Below, in pieces: positions 1-12,549 of a DNA stretch of 64,000 bases. Position numbers and translations under genes: made by a program. The notes beneath the pieces were generated by a model. That model saw only the letters and a program-made list of their open reading frames with translations. It had not been told where the DNA came from and searched no databases. How positions within the stretch are numbered: the first letter of the stretch is position 1; each line of letters starts with the position of its first letter. The stretch is from Leucogyrophana mollusca (taxonomy: Eukaryota > Basidiomycota > Agaricomycetes > Boletales), in assembly GCA_021014945.1 (NCBI GenBank), contig MU266327.1, positions 248,001-312,000 on the forward strand. Direction: 5' to 3'.

Positions 1-1420
1 TAGAAGCCCGCGGAACTTACTCTCAACAATTCTCGCACCGATGAATCCACTGCAGCCAACCACGCATCGGTATAAGTGTTGTCATCAGTGTTCGTAAGAC
101 GCGGGTACTTGATTAGGTACTCGAAGTAGCTGTCAGAGCCTCCACCCCAGGTCTGCAAAGGATCAGGGGATACCGGTATATGACAACATGAGTAAACTCA
201 CAACGTAGGTATCTGTGGATTTTCCCGTAGAAGGGTCAAGGCCTTGTCCTGGCAGACCAGGTAAAGGAGGATTAGGCTATGAAGATATATAATCAGGATC
301 AAATTGATGCAGATTTGCGTTGGGCGCACCAGGCCAATGATGTGCAGAACCGGTTTTTCGCCGAGCTGACGATAGGTATCATTGTTTGTGTATTTGCTGA
401 AAAACAATTGACTATAAGCGGGAACGCTAGTTCGGAACGATCGAGCTGATAGTTTACCTGAGCAGGTTCCATTCCAAAGTAAGCTATAGGACGTAATCGA
501 TTGAACGCCTGAATAAAATTATGGTGAAGTTATACTCACTGTGCCAGCCGCAGCGATGCCTGTCTGGAGGTGAAATGAGCGTTTGTGAGACATATTCAGC
601 CGGTTGCGCTCACCGAGCCCTGGACAGCCGAATTCTTAGAGAAGTCGATGTCGTTATATGGGACGGGGTTATTCTATGGCACGTTCATCAACAAAGGAAA
701 GATGGCAGGACAACTCGACTCACTCCAACCCAAGCGTAGGCCATGTGGTCAGCAAGCTCTTGCGCCTTCTGAATGAGCACGGGGTATTTTTCTCCGCTCA
801 GCTCGTATGCGCTGATGAACCCGGCGATATAGCGGATGGTGGTTTCGAAAAGACTGGAAAAACGCGTAAATAAAGATGTTTTCGGAATTGGCAGTGCAGT
901 GGGCTTGCTTGACGGTATCGTTTGTTTTGCTGAAGTCGGTTGCCGCGGTATGGTTCACAGCCTCTTCGAACCAATCCTGTACGAAGCATGAAATTGTGTA
1001 TCAAGGCATTGAGCGTACATGTCGAACTCACAGTGAGCCCCATGATGTACTAGTTGGATAGTGCGCAGATTTGTTCAGTTGTTGTATCGTTACGTTGGTA
1101 AGAACTGACCATAGTGCTCATGGCATCTGCAATGGATGCACCCCATCCGTTCCGGCCATCAGTGAAAGATTTAGTCACGGGCAGCAAGTCATCATGGCCC
1201 CAGGCGTAATCCCTGCACCCGTGTTAAAATCAAGAAAACGCGCAGCAAATTTGGGAAAACGATACTTGTAAGCCTGGTAGCTAGTGTTGAAGAGTGCCTC
1301 CACAGCGTCTCTGTGGGTGGACGCGTCAGGAGGCAGCTGCAAGCCCTGCTTCTGAACAAGCGCGCCAAGGGTGCTAGTCGAAGCAGCGAGAGCGACTACA
1401 AACCAACGCCGGAAGGTCAT
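1..1420 (-). CDS. GH47 class I alpha-1,2-mannosidase, N-terminal part (runs off left edge)
   Basis: The family trims alpha-1,2-linked mannose from N-glycans with calcium in the secretory pathway or outside the cell. The start at 1420 is chosen because MTFRRWFVVALAAS makes a signal peptide, followed by the helix HRDAVEALFNTSYQAY. Exon 1 is 1420-1266; joining to 1212 gives AYKDYAWGHDDLLPV and then NGWGASIADAMSTM. Further left are LFETTIRYIAGFISAYELSG and TWGGGSDSYFEYLIKYPR (near position 120), all GH47 signatures. The stop codon and the C-terminal third lie outside the window. One intron (854-908) appears to use a GC donor. No membrane anchor is seen beyond the signal peptide, so a secreted or lumenal enzyme is more likely than a type II Golgi form. 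Family assignment is very secure; the precise subcellular role is inferred. Confidence 0.93.
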
Positions 1421-1441
1421 GGCGAGACAAAATAAAGGAAT

Positions 1442-1479
1442 GACAAGTAACGAACGACTAGACAAGTAACGAACGATTA
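1442..1479. repeat. Short tandem repeat, two 19-bp units
   Basis: Units 1442-1460 and 1461-1479 read GACAAGTAACGAACGACTA and GACAAGTAACGAACGATTA, differing at one base. They lie 22-59 bp upstream of the GH47 start codon, in its presumed 5' leader or promoter. No function is known. Confidence 0.7.
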
Positions 1480-3204
1480 GAGGAAAGCCTTCTTGAACCG
1501 AAAAGCCTTTTTACGGTTTGCAGAGGTTTGGTGGCGGCTGACCTGGATTATAGCGTCCGCTGTTCGGTTACGTGCAGGACCCATGCATACGCCTATGAAG
1601 GTGATATCGGGTTATATCCAGAATCTATTGAAACATATCGACTGTCATATGTTCACAAGGTCAGTTACCGGAGACTATCCAGAATCGTCACTTTTTGGCC
1701 TTTGTATCCGTTTGATTTTTGGCGGGATCTGTCCGAATTTTACGCGGACTTAGCTTTCGGAGCCCTACCTTGGTCCAACTGTCCTCCAGGCAGGATCTAC
1801 CCTCGCTCCGCGTGGGCCTCATCCGCCTAATGGAACCAAAGTTCGAAACATGCGTGTTCTATCCACCCCATAGGATATGACCTCAAAATGGATAACATGT
1901 GTCCGCCAGTCAACTACGAGCCAAGTGTAAACTAGTGAGCTGAAACATCGACGATATTTGCCCAAGAGTTTAAGCTAGGTAATTTGGAGGGAATACCATT
2001 GATTAGAAAAGGAGAGAGAGAGCGGGGAGAACTTACAGTGAGTGATGACATGTGGGCTTCGAGAAGTGAGTGCGGGCATTGGCGGCAACAAGGGTAGACA
2101 ATCAGCGGTCGCGTCCTCATCTTGTACTCGTCGACTGCTGTGTTCAGGCGAGTTGCTCGGTCCCCGTTCCGTGGTGCAGTCAAGACTCAAGAAGCTCCAG
2201 CACTGTTATTCTCTGAGAGGCTCCGAACCACGACTGCCCGCCTGCCCGGATCTATGGTTGCTGGTGACGGTCCCTCACGCCCGCCGCTTGGGATTGGCAA
2301 TTTTTCGGCCCATACGTCAGCACTGGGATCGGACGTCAGCCTAAAGTGAGTGGGTTTCCGTCCGCCCAGCGGATAGAACAAGCCTAGGAATATTCACGGG
2401 TCCTTTACATGTCAACATCACAACTTGACAGCATCGGGGCCGCACATTGAGCGGGCTCTCTGCGCCGCCTCCCTCTGTCATAAATTAGTTCTCGGGTGAG
2501 GACCGCAGATAACCCATTCTCCTCCAGATGGAGGCGCAGCACAAGTATGTATGTGTCGATAGTTATGAGCCTGATCTTACAGTTTAAGACGCGACGGTGT
2601 TTCGCACGACCCCGTGGTAAAAAAGACAAAAGACAAAGATACAACCTGATTGGCTGACCGACGTGTGAGAATTTCTCGGCACTTTCCGAGAATCCGAGCT
2701 TTGGGTCCGAGTTATTGGTGTTCACCATTTATTTACTGCAATATAATAAGCTAAATAATGAGCTCAGACATGGTCCCTGACTACATGAAGTGTAGATTGG
2801 GGTCCAAAGTGGTGGATAGTGGGTGTGGAAGTAGAATGTGAGAGAGGGTTGACAGGAGAGATGTCAGAATATTCAGAGACTGGTATTTCAGTCCACTGAA
2901 CTCATTGACTCAACACAGCCCATCCGTAGATCCCAATTGGATAGTGTAGAGATTAAATGCTTGACTGGTCAGATTTGGGGAGCCCTTGCATGTTTGCAAT
3001 AGATTCCCTGCTTATTTGAATTTACTGTCCTATTTGTTCTACTGTGCATAGCATGGCAGTAAAAATCAATGGTGGAGGTAAAGTGTAGGGGTAGATAAGA
3101 CTGAGAGACATCATAGGGGATAATTGCAACTGAATGATCTGACGAAAAGAATAAGTCAGATAAAATTTTGGTGCATGGGGGGAAACGGGATGTGGGGCAG
3201 AGTC

Positions 3205-3408
3205 AAATCCAGTTCCTCTGGTGCCTTCCAGGGAACTCCAGATGAAGGAGTGAGCATAGGGAATAGACAGAATGGATATGGGCTGTTTCCGGAGTGGATG
3301 GAACTGGGTGGCGGAAGCATCTGGAAAGGACTTGGAATGGATAATTGTTAAATCCAGTTCCTCCGGTGCTTTCCAGGGAACTCCAGACTATGGAATAAGC
3401 TTAGGAGT
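3205..3408. repeat. Diverged direct repeat, two ~59-bp copies 145 bp apart
   Basis: Copies at 3205-3263 and 3350-3408 both begin AAATCCAGTTCCTC and share GGTGC.TTCCAGGGAACTCCAGA, then diverge. The offset is exactly 145 bp. The region between and around them is non-coding and purine-rich, consistent with an old tandem duplication or two copies of a degenerate repetitive element. Confidence 0.75.
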
Positions 3409-4560
3409 GTAGATAGGGGAGGATGAACTGATTCCAGAGTTCAGAGTGGAACATTGGCTTCAGTGTATGTGCTGCGCCTTTGTCCGAGTTCAGTTCTGGA
3501 TTTCAGAAGTAAGTCGGAAGGAGTCGGAATGATATGGGAAGTAAGGGGAACTGAGGAATTCTTAAAGGAAGACTTAGAGAAGATAATTGGAGACGAGATC
3601 AGAGACGGAAAACAGAGGAGGGGATTAAGATTATATTCGAACTGAAGTACAGAGTTACATTGGAGCAATATTTATACTACAGAGTCGGGCTGTGCTATGG
3701 AAAGTAGATGGATACAGTATCCAGAAACCAGTGCACGAGAACAATAAAGAAAGTCAAAGGGGAATAGTTCTGGAGAACGGAGTGGGTCCGGAAAACAGAG
3801 GGGGCTATGTACATAGGATTAGTTCGACAGGTGGAGGATAAATAATAGAGTTAATATGGAGACTAAGCAAAAAGCAATGCATAATAAAATGAAACTATAA
3901 GTGACAACATACAGAAAGATCCGGTGAGGCGATGTTCGGTCTGAGGGACCGGTGGAATATCCAGAAGGAGGCGGAGTCCGAGCGAGGAGGTTAGAAAATG
4001 CAAAGTCCAACATATGTTAAACAGAAGAGTCGGAGGGGTGCGGAAATGTCCAGACAGGACTCAGAGTGGGTATACTGACACGTGGCTGCACGGGATATGA
4101 CAATAATATGGACATGTGGCTACACAGGAGACAACACATAGATGGTAAGTGCAGCAGTCATGGTGAGTTACAATGAAGATCCCATTACAAAGAATGTTAA
4201 TACCAATAAGGAGGCTTTTTTGGATCAATTTTATGTGTATATTATAGTGCTGCCATTGCCATGGATTGAATAATGAATACATATATATGTTAGGTGTGCT
4301 TTAATATTGATTTTCAGACACTATCTCACTTAAATATTGTCTCTCAGATAGAGTCCCGTGGTGCCCACGGGTCCTAAGTGCTCGTATAGTTTAAGAGGCA
4401 ACAATTTCTGAGTGAATTATTATTTGAACGCATAATTGGTAAATTGCAGGGAAAACAAGCACAAACAATGAAGCCACCCCAACGAAGACTCGGATCCAGT
4501 GTTATTGGACAAGACTGATCTGTGAGTGCTGTAGTTTCGTATTCGTCCACATTGCTCGCC

Positions 4561-7488
4561 ATGGCGGCTAGAAAATTACAAAGTGAGTGTTCGTAGGGCT
4601 TATTTTGAATGATAATGACTCTAATATAATTCTGGTCTTACAGCGGAAATCGACCGGACGCTGAAGAAGGTCGCGGAAGGTGTCGAGCTCTTCGAGAGCA
4701 TATATGAGAAGATGCAGGCCTCTACAAATCAAACGCAGAAGGAGAAGTTGGAGACTGATTTGAAGACGCAAATTAAGAAACTGCAGCGGTTACGAGACCA
4801 AATCAAGACGTGGGTCGCAAGCAACGACATAAAGGACAAGTCGTCCTTGTTGGACAATAGGAGACTGATAGAAACTGTGCGTATATTGCCATGTAGCTCC
4901 ATTCATGATAATGATGTCTTGGTCTGGTTGTCTGACTCGTGCCTTTGCGCATTCAACTCACCTGTTTACCCACCCATACACCTCGGTAGCAAATGGAGAA
5001 GTTCAAGGCTTGCGAGAAGGAGATGAAGACGAAAGCATTCTCCAAAGAAGGGCTTATACAGTCTGCGAAGCTGGATCCGAAAGCTCTAGAGAAACAGGAA
5101 GTCACAACCTGGCTTCAAACTCAGGTCGAGGAGCTTCTCCTGCAAGTGGAACAAGCAGAGGCAGAAATCGAAGCTCTGCAGGGCACAGGAAAGAAGCGGG
5201 GCAAAGGGGCATCGTCAGCAGCTGGGCGTTTGGACGACCTGGAGCACTTGAACGAACGGAGGAAATGGCATGTCAGCCGTCTCGAGATCATCTTACGTCT
5301 CCTGGATAATGGCTCGTTATCGACCGAAAGAGTCCTGGCTCTCAAGGAGGATGTGTCCTATTTTGTGGAGAGTAACACGGTTCGTTGCGCTGTGACATTT
5401 CCCGTTCTGAGACCTCTTAAGGCGTTTTCCGAGAGCAGGAAGAGGATTTCGACGAGTACGAGGGTATATATGACGAGCTTCACCTTGAAGAAGAGGAAGA
5501 GAAGTTCGGCCTGGCTGCTGACGACGACGAGGACAGCGACGAATCCGAAGTCGCCAGCGAAGGTAATTTTTGCATTGAGATTCGCTACGAACGACCTTGT
5601 ATCTCATGGAGAGTAGACCTTCCTCCTCGAACACCCTCGAAGAAACACGACAAGGACGAAGAAAGCGTGGCTAGTAGCAAACGTGACGAAAGTCCAATAA
5701 TGAAGAAGGCAAGCACAACACTCCAGCTACGAAGTGAGCAGCCCTCTTGCACCGTATGTACAAGACTGATGATACTACTATTTAGAAGCGTCAATAGCCA
5801 CAGACAGTGAGTCCACTTTCATCTTCGGAGAAACCTCATTCTGATGGGAACGAAAACCTTGCAGCTGCCAGACCTCCACCGAATCCAAATTTTGCACAAC
5901 AGCCGATGGCAAGCATCCTCAAGGCAGGCCTACCGCCAGCCCCACGGCAACCTGCAACGTTACCACCAATTCGTTATGCAACAGTGGTGGCTCCCACAAC
6001 GCCCAGCGCAGTGCCCCCAACACCGTCGAGTTCGCAGCCAACACCACCGACAGCAGTATCAAATCCCGGCCCGTCGACACCGACCGCACCGTCAATAACA
6101 TCGTCAGCGTCTCAACTGCTACAAGACCAGCAATTAACATCGTCACCGAGTTTGACTCATCCCTCCGTCACGAGTCCTATGCTGTCGTCTGCGTCTGCAT
6201 CGCATCAACAAGATGGATCGTTCTACTCTGGCCAAGATTCGCCCGCAATGTCAGAAGCTGTGCCTAGTTCCGTAAGTGGACCTGCAGCATCCTCGCCGCA
6301 GCTTGCAACATACCAGAAAGGTGTGTTTTTGGGTTGTCGCGTGAAAAAGCTTCCATCAACATCTTCGCAGAACCATCATCTTCACCTGTGATGCCGAGAG
6401 CCAGCTCACCAAGTGCCACAGTACGTGTTCACCGTATCTGTACACGAGTTAATCTAAGCGCCAAACGTAAGCAGCAAGCCCTCGCGGCAGACTCGCAGCA
6501 GCGTCAAACCAACGGCACAGCACAAACGGTTCAACCACCTGCACAACAACTACAACCTCAGAGCTCAGCACCATCGCCACTTCCTCAACAAGTACAGCAA
6601 CTTTCGTCGACCGCTCCCGGACTAGTTAGTACTTCTGCGAGCTCCTCATCAATGCCCCAACAACAGCCACAATATCCTCCTGGTGTCAAGGTGCCACAGG
6701 GCACCGAGCAGCAAGCATCTCTGCAAGCTCCTCAGCAGCAGCCAAGCATAGGATCGCAAAGGCCTCCTTCCGCAGCTCCTGCACAACAGCAAAGTGCCCA
6801 GGGTCAATCACGATCCACCCCCTCAAGTGCATTCCCTGGGTCACTGTCGGATCTGGTGGCATCTTTCGAGACGGTGAAGCAGAAGGGTACGTCAAATTGA
6901 TTACAGTAGTTGAATTGCCAAACTGATCGTATTTCAGCTACTCACCGCATGACGAACCTTGGGGAAGTGCACAAGATGCTCGAAGGTGGCTATTCGAATG
7001 TGCCCCAACCGCATGATACCGAGAAGTATGAATGTTACGAAACGTGTCCCATGCGCGTGCTGACTATTTCATTGCCAGGCCAAAATATTACGTGCCTCGT
7101 AACCCCTTCAGCACCCCAAGCTTCTACCCTCAATCGCCGAATCCAGTGCTCAGCACACCTGGAATATTCTCTCAGATCGACGTGGAGACGCTTTTCTACA
7201 TCTTCTATTACCTCCCGGGCACATATCAGCAGTAATGATTTTGTGGATATCACTCCGGCGCACTTGCTCACGTTTTTGTGCAGATATCTTGCAGCCAAAG
7301 AGCTGAAGAGACAATCCTGGCGATTCCATGTCAAATATCTCACATGGTTCCAACGGCATTCGGAGCCTCAAGCTATAACAGAAGAGTATGAACAAGGAGT
7401 GTACGTCTACTTTGACTGGGAGGGCTCATGGTGTCAGCGGAAGAAGAGCGATTTCCGATTCGAGTATCGCTATCTCTCTGAAGACTGA
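4561..7488 (+). CDS. NOT3: CCR4-NOT complex subunit NOT3/NOT5
   Basis: Scaffold subunit of the CCR4-NOT deadenylase, acting in cytoplasmic mRNA decay and repression. Exon 1 is 4561-4582 (MAARKLQ), joined to 4644-4875, 4990-5379, 5439-5562 and later exons. The N-terminal NOT3 domain reads [20 protein letters not shown], then [20 protein letters not shown] and [20 protein letters not shown], rich in coiled coil. An acidic stretch ([14 protein letters not shown]) leads into a long Pro/Ser/Gln-rich linker (about 5800-6880). The C-terminal NOT box follows: [59 protein letters not shown] and [19 protein letters not shown] before the stop. Both family domains are present and in order. Exon borders in the low-complexity linker (5720-6470) are uncertain. 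Confidence 0.95.
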
Positions 7489-7685
7489 AGGTAAATCTTC
7501 TACCTCAGATACAGTTCATAGCCTTCGTCTTTCAGGTGCCCTTGGGCATATGTATTATAACGTATAGCGAAGGACAGTGCGCCAATAACTAATGCTCTGC
7601 TTGATACCACACGCGTTCCGTTGATCACAATTAATGCGGGGATGATCAGAAGCAGCGGTGGGATGCTCTATTAAAAATGTAGAAT

Positions 7686-8519
7686 CTACTCAAGGACCAC
7701 TACAGCTCCCAGGGCTTCGAACGTCGCCTTTAGTTTATCCGCGTCCTCTTTGGCGAGATTTTCCTTCAGAACCTTTGGTACTGACTCCACGAACTTCTTG
7801 GCCTGTGAGCGGAATATGCAATGAATACTCGGTATCAATTGAAGGTCGCAGACCAAGGACTCACGTCTATCAGGGTGAGATTGGGAACCAGGGCCTTCAC
7901 CTCTCGGATGATCTTGGGTTTAGCACCGGCGTCGAACGACTGCAGTTTCACATTAAATATCGTCTTCTCTTTCGGCTTCTCCTGCACGTGCGAAAGGGAT
8001 CAGCAAACCCCAGACTTGGTGCGGAAATAGTAACAGACCTCTTCAGCTACTTCTTCGGCGGCGGCGGCGGCTGGCGCAGGTGCAGAAGCTGCGGGCATGG
8101 CAATTTCCTGAATGTTTAGCCGCGTCTACGAACGCAATGGTCGTTAAATTCGCCGTTCAAGTAGAAGACAGTTCCTTGCATACCTTCAAGAGCGTCACGA
8201 GGTCTGCAGCCTGTAGCAGTGTAAGGCCCGAAATGTCGTCTACTATCCGTCCAATTCTTGGATCTGCAGAAGTGGGTGGGGGTGGGCTTGGTGTCGACGA
8301 TGATGCCGCGTCAGTCGCGAGCCATCTTGACCGAGTTGCTAGTGAACCATAGCTGCAGTTTTATAAATAAAAGGGCCAGGATAGCGTATGACCAAAACCC
8401 ACCGCGACGAGGAAGCTGAGCGAGCAGAAGCGCGTAGAATTGTCGAACAACGGCTCTATGGTTATTGTCAGTTTGCTTGTTGCCTCCGCGCGAATATATC
8501 AAAGTGCACATACTGCCAT
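7686..8519 (-). CDS. MNP1: Mitochondrial large-subunit ribosomal protein bL12m
   Basis: Stalk protein of the mitochondrial ribosome that recruits translation factors. The N-terminal dimerisation helix reads DPRIGRIVDDISGLTLLQAA; then comes an Ala/Pro hinge (MPAASAPAPAAAAAEE); the C-terminal domain has EKTIFNVKLQSFDAGAKPKI, IREVKALVPNLTLID, AKKFVESVPKVLKENLAKED and ends EALGAVVVLE. The start is inferred: a 6-nt exon (ATG GCA, 8519-8514) followed directly by a GTATGT donor joins to SRCSTILRASARSASSSRYG, an Arg/Ser/Ala-rich mitochondrial presequence. A second intron falls inside the presequence. It converges with NOT3 across about 200 bp. Identity is secure; the tiny first exon is the weakest part of the model. 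Confidence 0.88.
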
Positions 8520-10465
8520 GGTGTTCACTATAAATTTTGAAGTCGAGAACGCGTACAAATTCGGAGGTGTTGTTTGCGGTTGTTTGACTACACCACGCAG
8601 ACCGACCCTCGGTAATTGCCGACCAGTCGATGCGTCCACAGCCCATCATCATCATCGTCTCTGCTGACCTGACCGACGACCCATATCGACTCTCTAACGC
8701 ACATAAGGGAAACGTGTAAAGTATTGCGGTGTCTGCAGACCCACTAGGAGTTGTCAGGGATGAAGCCCACTAACGGCAGTAGAAGGGCTTCCGTCGGTCT
8801 CTCCGGGAGATGGTATTTATGTTAGCATTCCGTCCAACCTCCAAACCTGTGCATGTTATAGGAGCAAATTGCCTCCACCCCGCATCGGCAACTCGCACGA
8901 AAAAAACGGTTATATGGGATGCATCGCCGTTACGCAGGGTCATCCAGACAGCTTACCACAAGTCAAGACTAGTGACCTCATGCCCAAGACTGAGAGTGCA
9001 GATTCTTCGGCAGACATACCTGCCTCTGGAACCTACGTTAATTGCCGGCCCTCGTTTGTTCGCTGTCCGTTCCCGCTTACTGGACCAACTATTTGTCAAC
9101 GGACCGTAAAAAGGACCACAGACGATTTTGGAGAAATGGGCTGCGGGACCGCAACGAACGATTAGCAAGTTCAAAGGCGACTGATCGGACCGCCAGGAAC
9201 ACGCCAAGACGCATACGGCCGTTTCCACAAGGCCTCAAAGGTTTGCCTGACTGGTACCCTGTCTTGGTTGTATGTATGTTTTCCCCCTGATACAGCAGTC
9301 TATATGAGGTTGAAGGAATCTGATCGGTAGTTTGACTTGTCAATTAAACATGCCCGCATGTCTCCGTTGCGCCACACGACAGTGGTGGCAAGTGTCGGGA
9401 TACATCGGTAACACCGAGACTCTTCTGTCGCATCCGCCGGCCTTTTACTGTTAAAATAAAGCAAACCCGCAGTGAAAAGCGGCTCATCGAAGTTTGTGCA
9501 ATGTTGACCACGATGCCGGTCCATCCCGATGGCGGAAGGGGATATCGTGCTTGGCCGCCCGGCTTGCGCATCTCACAAGACCATTTGAAGTCCAGGCATA
9601 TGTTACGGCAGATCTCATGGCTTTTTGTGTTCGTTGTCAGGTGCAATCTGACCAAGATCTTTGGGGGGTGCCCCGCTTTGTGGAGCTTGGTCAGACCATG
9701 GAACGGGTGAGATAAGGAGGGTGCGGATTGGCGGACTGGGACCAAGGTAAATAAACAGGAAATATTGGTTGCGATCAGACGTCCAATGGCTGTTGAAGGG
9801 TTGCGCTAGTTTGCCAGCGGAATCCCATGCTGATTTTCCACAGACAGCTCTGGGTCTGGCGTTCGTGCGAATGCCCTATTAATATTTCCTGGTTCCGTCT
9901 GGATCAAGAATGGATCACAATTCACAATTCGAATCGACAACAGAACATAGTCCATCCTTCGCACAAGGTATGACGGAAGCCTTCCGCTGTACCTCCAGGA
10001 ACTCTAAAATTTTCGGGCCACGGCCATGAGCGGGAAGACCGGAAGAGAGTATATCCAGATCCTTGCAAGTCTCCAGCACGAAGCGAGAAGTAAGTACTCA
10101 CCAGGGAAGGTCGAAAACTGGCAACATTTTTCGGAAACGAGCGACTTGGACTGACCTTCACGCTAGATGCAAGGGATGCTGGAATGGATCTAATCTAGAA
10201 ATCTGGAGAACATAAGGAAGGCCGCCTCGTGTATTTGAGGTGGAATAAGATGAAGCCATCACACAACCTGCGTACGGAAGCACTGTCAAATCGGTGGAAC
10301 CCCTCGCTTCGCGGTTGTGACAACGCTCTTTCCATTTTCAGCTGCTAAACCAATCTCCACTATTCAAAAGCCATCTTTATTCCCCTCGCAAAATGCCCGT
10401 TCCCCTCCCCACCCTTCCTCCATTGGTCCACTCATTATCTGCGTAGCGCATTCACTCCTTCAAAC
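8520..10465. other. Intergenic region, no supported gene
   Basis: Nearly 2 kb between the bL12m start and the DUF6534 gene. Several open frames of 70-130 codons occur on both strands (for example 9344-9745 minus), but none shows a recognisable domain, signal peptide or coherent splice pattern. It must contain the promoters of both flanking genes, which are transcribed away from each other. Confidence 0.5.
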
Positions 10466-12549
10466 ATGGGCGCATTGGATAATACGTGCGTACATCACCC
10501 CCCCTAGTACCCCGCGCAGAAGTTCACCGCACGTCGTGCAGTTTCGGAGCCTTCTTGATTGGGGTCGTGGTTTCAGCGACGTGAGTGCTCCTTTACATAC
10601 TTCCCAGTGCATCCCATTGATCTGCACCCTCCAAAGGCTCTACGGGGGTGCGCTCCACTAATTTAACGCAGATTCGCCCGAACTAATATTCGAATCCACC
10701 AGTAACTTGTGTTCAGACATGGTATTACTTCAGTCGGTACCCATCAGATGCGTGGTACATCAAGCTCTTGGTAAGCTTAAGAGACTTGTTATCTGGACGT
10801 CCCTCTTATCACCATCACGGCGCTCCTAGGTGGCTGCCGTCTTGCTTTCGGACACCGTGCATCAAGCACTCATCACCCATACCGGTTGGTCTGCTAAATC
10901 CTGGTATTTCTCCCCTCTCTCACGTTAGACCAGTCTACACATATCTCGTCACGGATTTTGGCATTGCTGCTGATCTTGGCATACTCGTATGGTGCGCCTC
11001 AGCGTTTCGAGGTTGTCGGAGTTGATGATATTGACAAGTTAACATTTTGCAGGAGTCTGATCGTAAGTTTCTTCTGGTGTTTTACATCGGGTAAGTAAAG
11101 CTGACCGGGCTCGCTGTTCACAGGTGGAGGTGTTGTTCAATGTGAGTTCCATCAGACATCTTCATTTTAGTCAGCAGGACTGATAGGATTTTTGCAGGGC
11201 TTCACGGCGCTCATGGTACAAAGCTTCTTGGCTATGCGTGTCTACAGACGTTGGTGTTCAAACAGTCCTTGCAAGAGTATCTTCTAATTTCCTTGAGCAG
11301 TCAGTCAGAAGAGCATATTGGCTACTGGCTCCGTGGTATGCCATCAGCCCTTCAAAGCTTCTGCTTCTCTCTAATTGACCGACGTTTAGATGGCCCTCGT
11401 CATTGGAGAATTCGGTGAGTCCCCCTGCACTGTTTGACAGCATGCCGTGACTCAGTGCCTTCCTCAATACAGTCCTCGTCGTCGGTATGTCCTTTTAGTA
11501 CTTGTGTAATTGTACCGCGACTCACGCGGATACCGCATCATAAGTTTATGTCACCAAAGCGTAAGTCGGTTCCGAGGACTTTTAGGAGCCAATACAGGCT
11601 AACCCCGCATCCCATAGCATGTACTTCGAGACCTTCGCCCAATTGACCACCCTCAAGGCTCTGTCGATGTCCGTGAACGCTGTCGCCGCTGCAGGCGACG
11701 TTCTCATCGCGATACTCCTCTGCTGGCTCCTGCAAAACTCGCGCACTGGCTTCCGGAGGTGGGTTGCTGTCCATAGATCTAGGGCTCGTATTCTAAACGA
11801 ACTTTCACAGATCTGATACCATGATTAACAAACTAGTGAGTATCTATCGGAAAGAAACGCTTCAAGCACCAGGCGCTGAGAATTTTTTTTCAACAGATCA
11901 TGTTCAGCATCAACACCGGTCTATTGACCAGGTCCGTGATAAATTCTGATGTAGTGCACGCTCAAGTTACTAATACTCCTTTAGCATCTGCGCGGTTGCA
12001 TCGCTCATTTCTGTGAGTACACACGCACAAAATTTCATTCGGAGTGATGGGTCTAATTGGTATTCTGATAGATTACTGCGGCCCCCAACACATTCATTTA
12101 CATTGCATTCTTCTTCTGTCTTGGACGGCGTGCGTGATGTTTTTACTTCATTGATTCTCGCGGCTAAAGCAAGATCGCGTCCAGTCTACTGCAACTCCCT
12201 CCTTGCAACGCTTAACGCGCGCAAAGGCCTCCGAGGTGAATCTCGGGACGATAACATGTCACTCTCGCTACAAGGCGTCCAGAAGACCAACGTTAGTGCT
12301 GTCGGCACCTCGTCAAAGGTACGTAACTTCTCTCAGCCTGATGCATAGACCTATGAGCTGACCTCTCTTTACCAGCGGATGCCGAATAACATCTCTATCA
12401 AGATCGACACTACGCAAGAGTACGTACGGGATGAGGTGAGTCTTCTCTTCCGAGGAGACGATGTGTCTTCCGTTTAGAGCTTAACTGACGGTCATCTCTC
12501 TCAGTACAATTCATCGGTTACGGACATGAAGAGTCCCGTCGATGTTTGA
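10466..12549 (+). CDS. DUF6534 seven-transmembrane protein
   Basis: Member of a large family of membrane proteins almost confined to mushroom-forming fungi; function unknown. Exon 1 (10466-10485) joined to exon 2 (10542-10580) gives MGALDNTFGAFLIGVVVSA, the usual start with the first helix. Further exons give TWYYFSRYPSDAWYIKLL, DTVHQALITHTVYTYLVTDF, GILVW, VEVLFNGFTALMVQSFLAMR, MYFETFAQLTTLKALSMSVN, AGDVLIAILLCWLLQNSRTG and SINTGLLTSICAVASLISIT. These are the family's ordered helices and the conserved cytoplasmic Leu-Leu-x4-Thr-Gly-Phe block. The tail (LYCNSLLATLNARKGLRG and beyond) is hydrophilic and ends TDMKSPVDV. About ten short introns, some exons only 15-40 nt long, so inner borders are approximate. 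Confidence 0.85.

Larger units (their letters stand above)
1421..4560. other. Gene-poor region, repeat-rich, no confident gene
   Basis: About 3.1 kb without a gene I can support. Between about 1930 and 2380 the minus strand holds open stretches (for example TRPLIVYPCCRQCPHSLLEA) with a good GTAAGT donor near 2036 and a TTACCTAG acceptor about 60 bp further on. This could be a small uncharacterised gene or a relic, but I recognise no family. From about 2760 to 4330 the plus strand is purine-rich with recurring TCCGGA- and TCCAGA-like words and no long reading frame, which looks like decayed mobile DNA. A perfect short palindrome (CCCGTGG TGC CCACGGG, 4353-4369) lies near the right end, 190 bp before NOT3. 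Confidence 0.5.

Noticed and set aside
9344..9745. 133-codon minus-strand frame in the 8520-10465 spacer
   Set aside because: No domain, signal peptide or splice context; composition is unremarkable, so not reported as a gene.
10690..10702. TTCGAATCC, resembling a tRNA B box
   Set aside because: No A box or cloverleaf could be drawn around it, and it lies inside the DUF6534 gene. No tRNA gene was found in the window.
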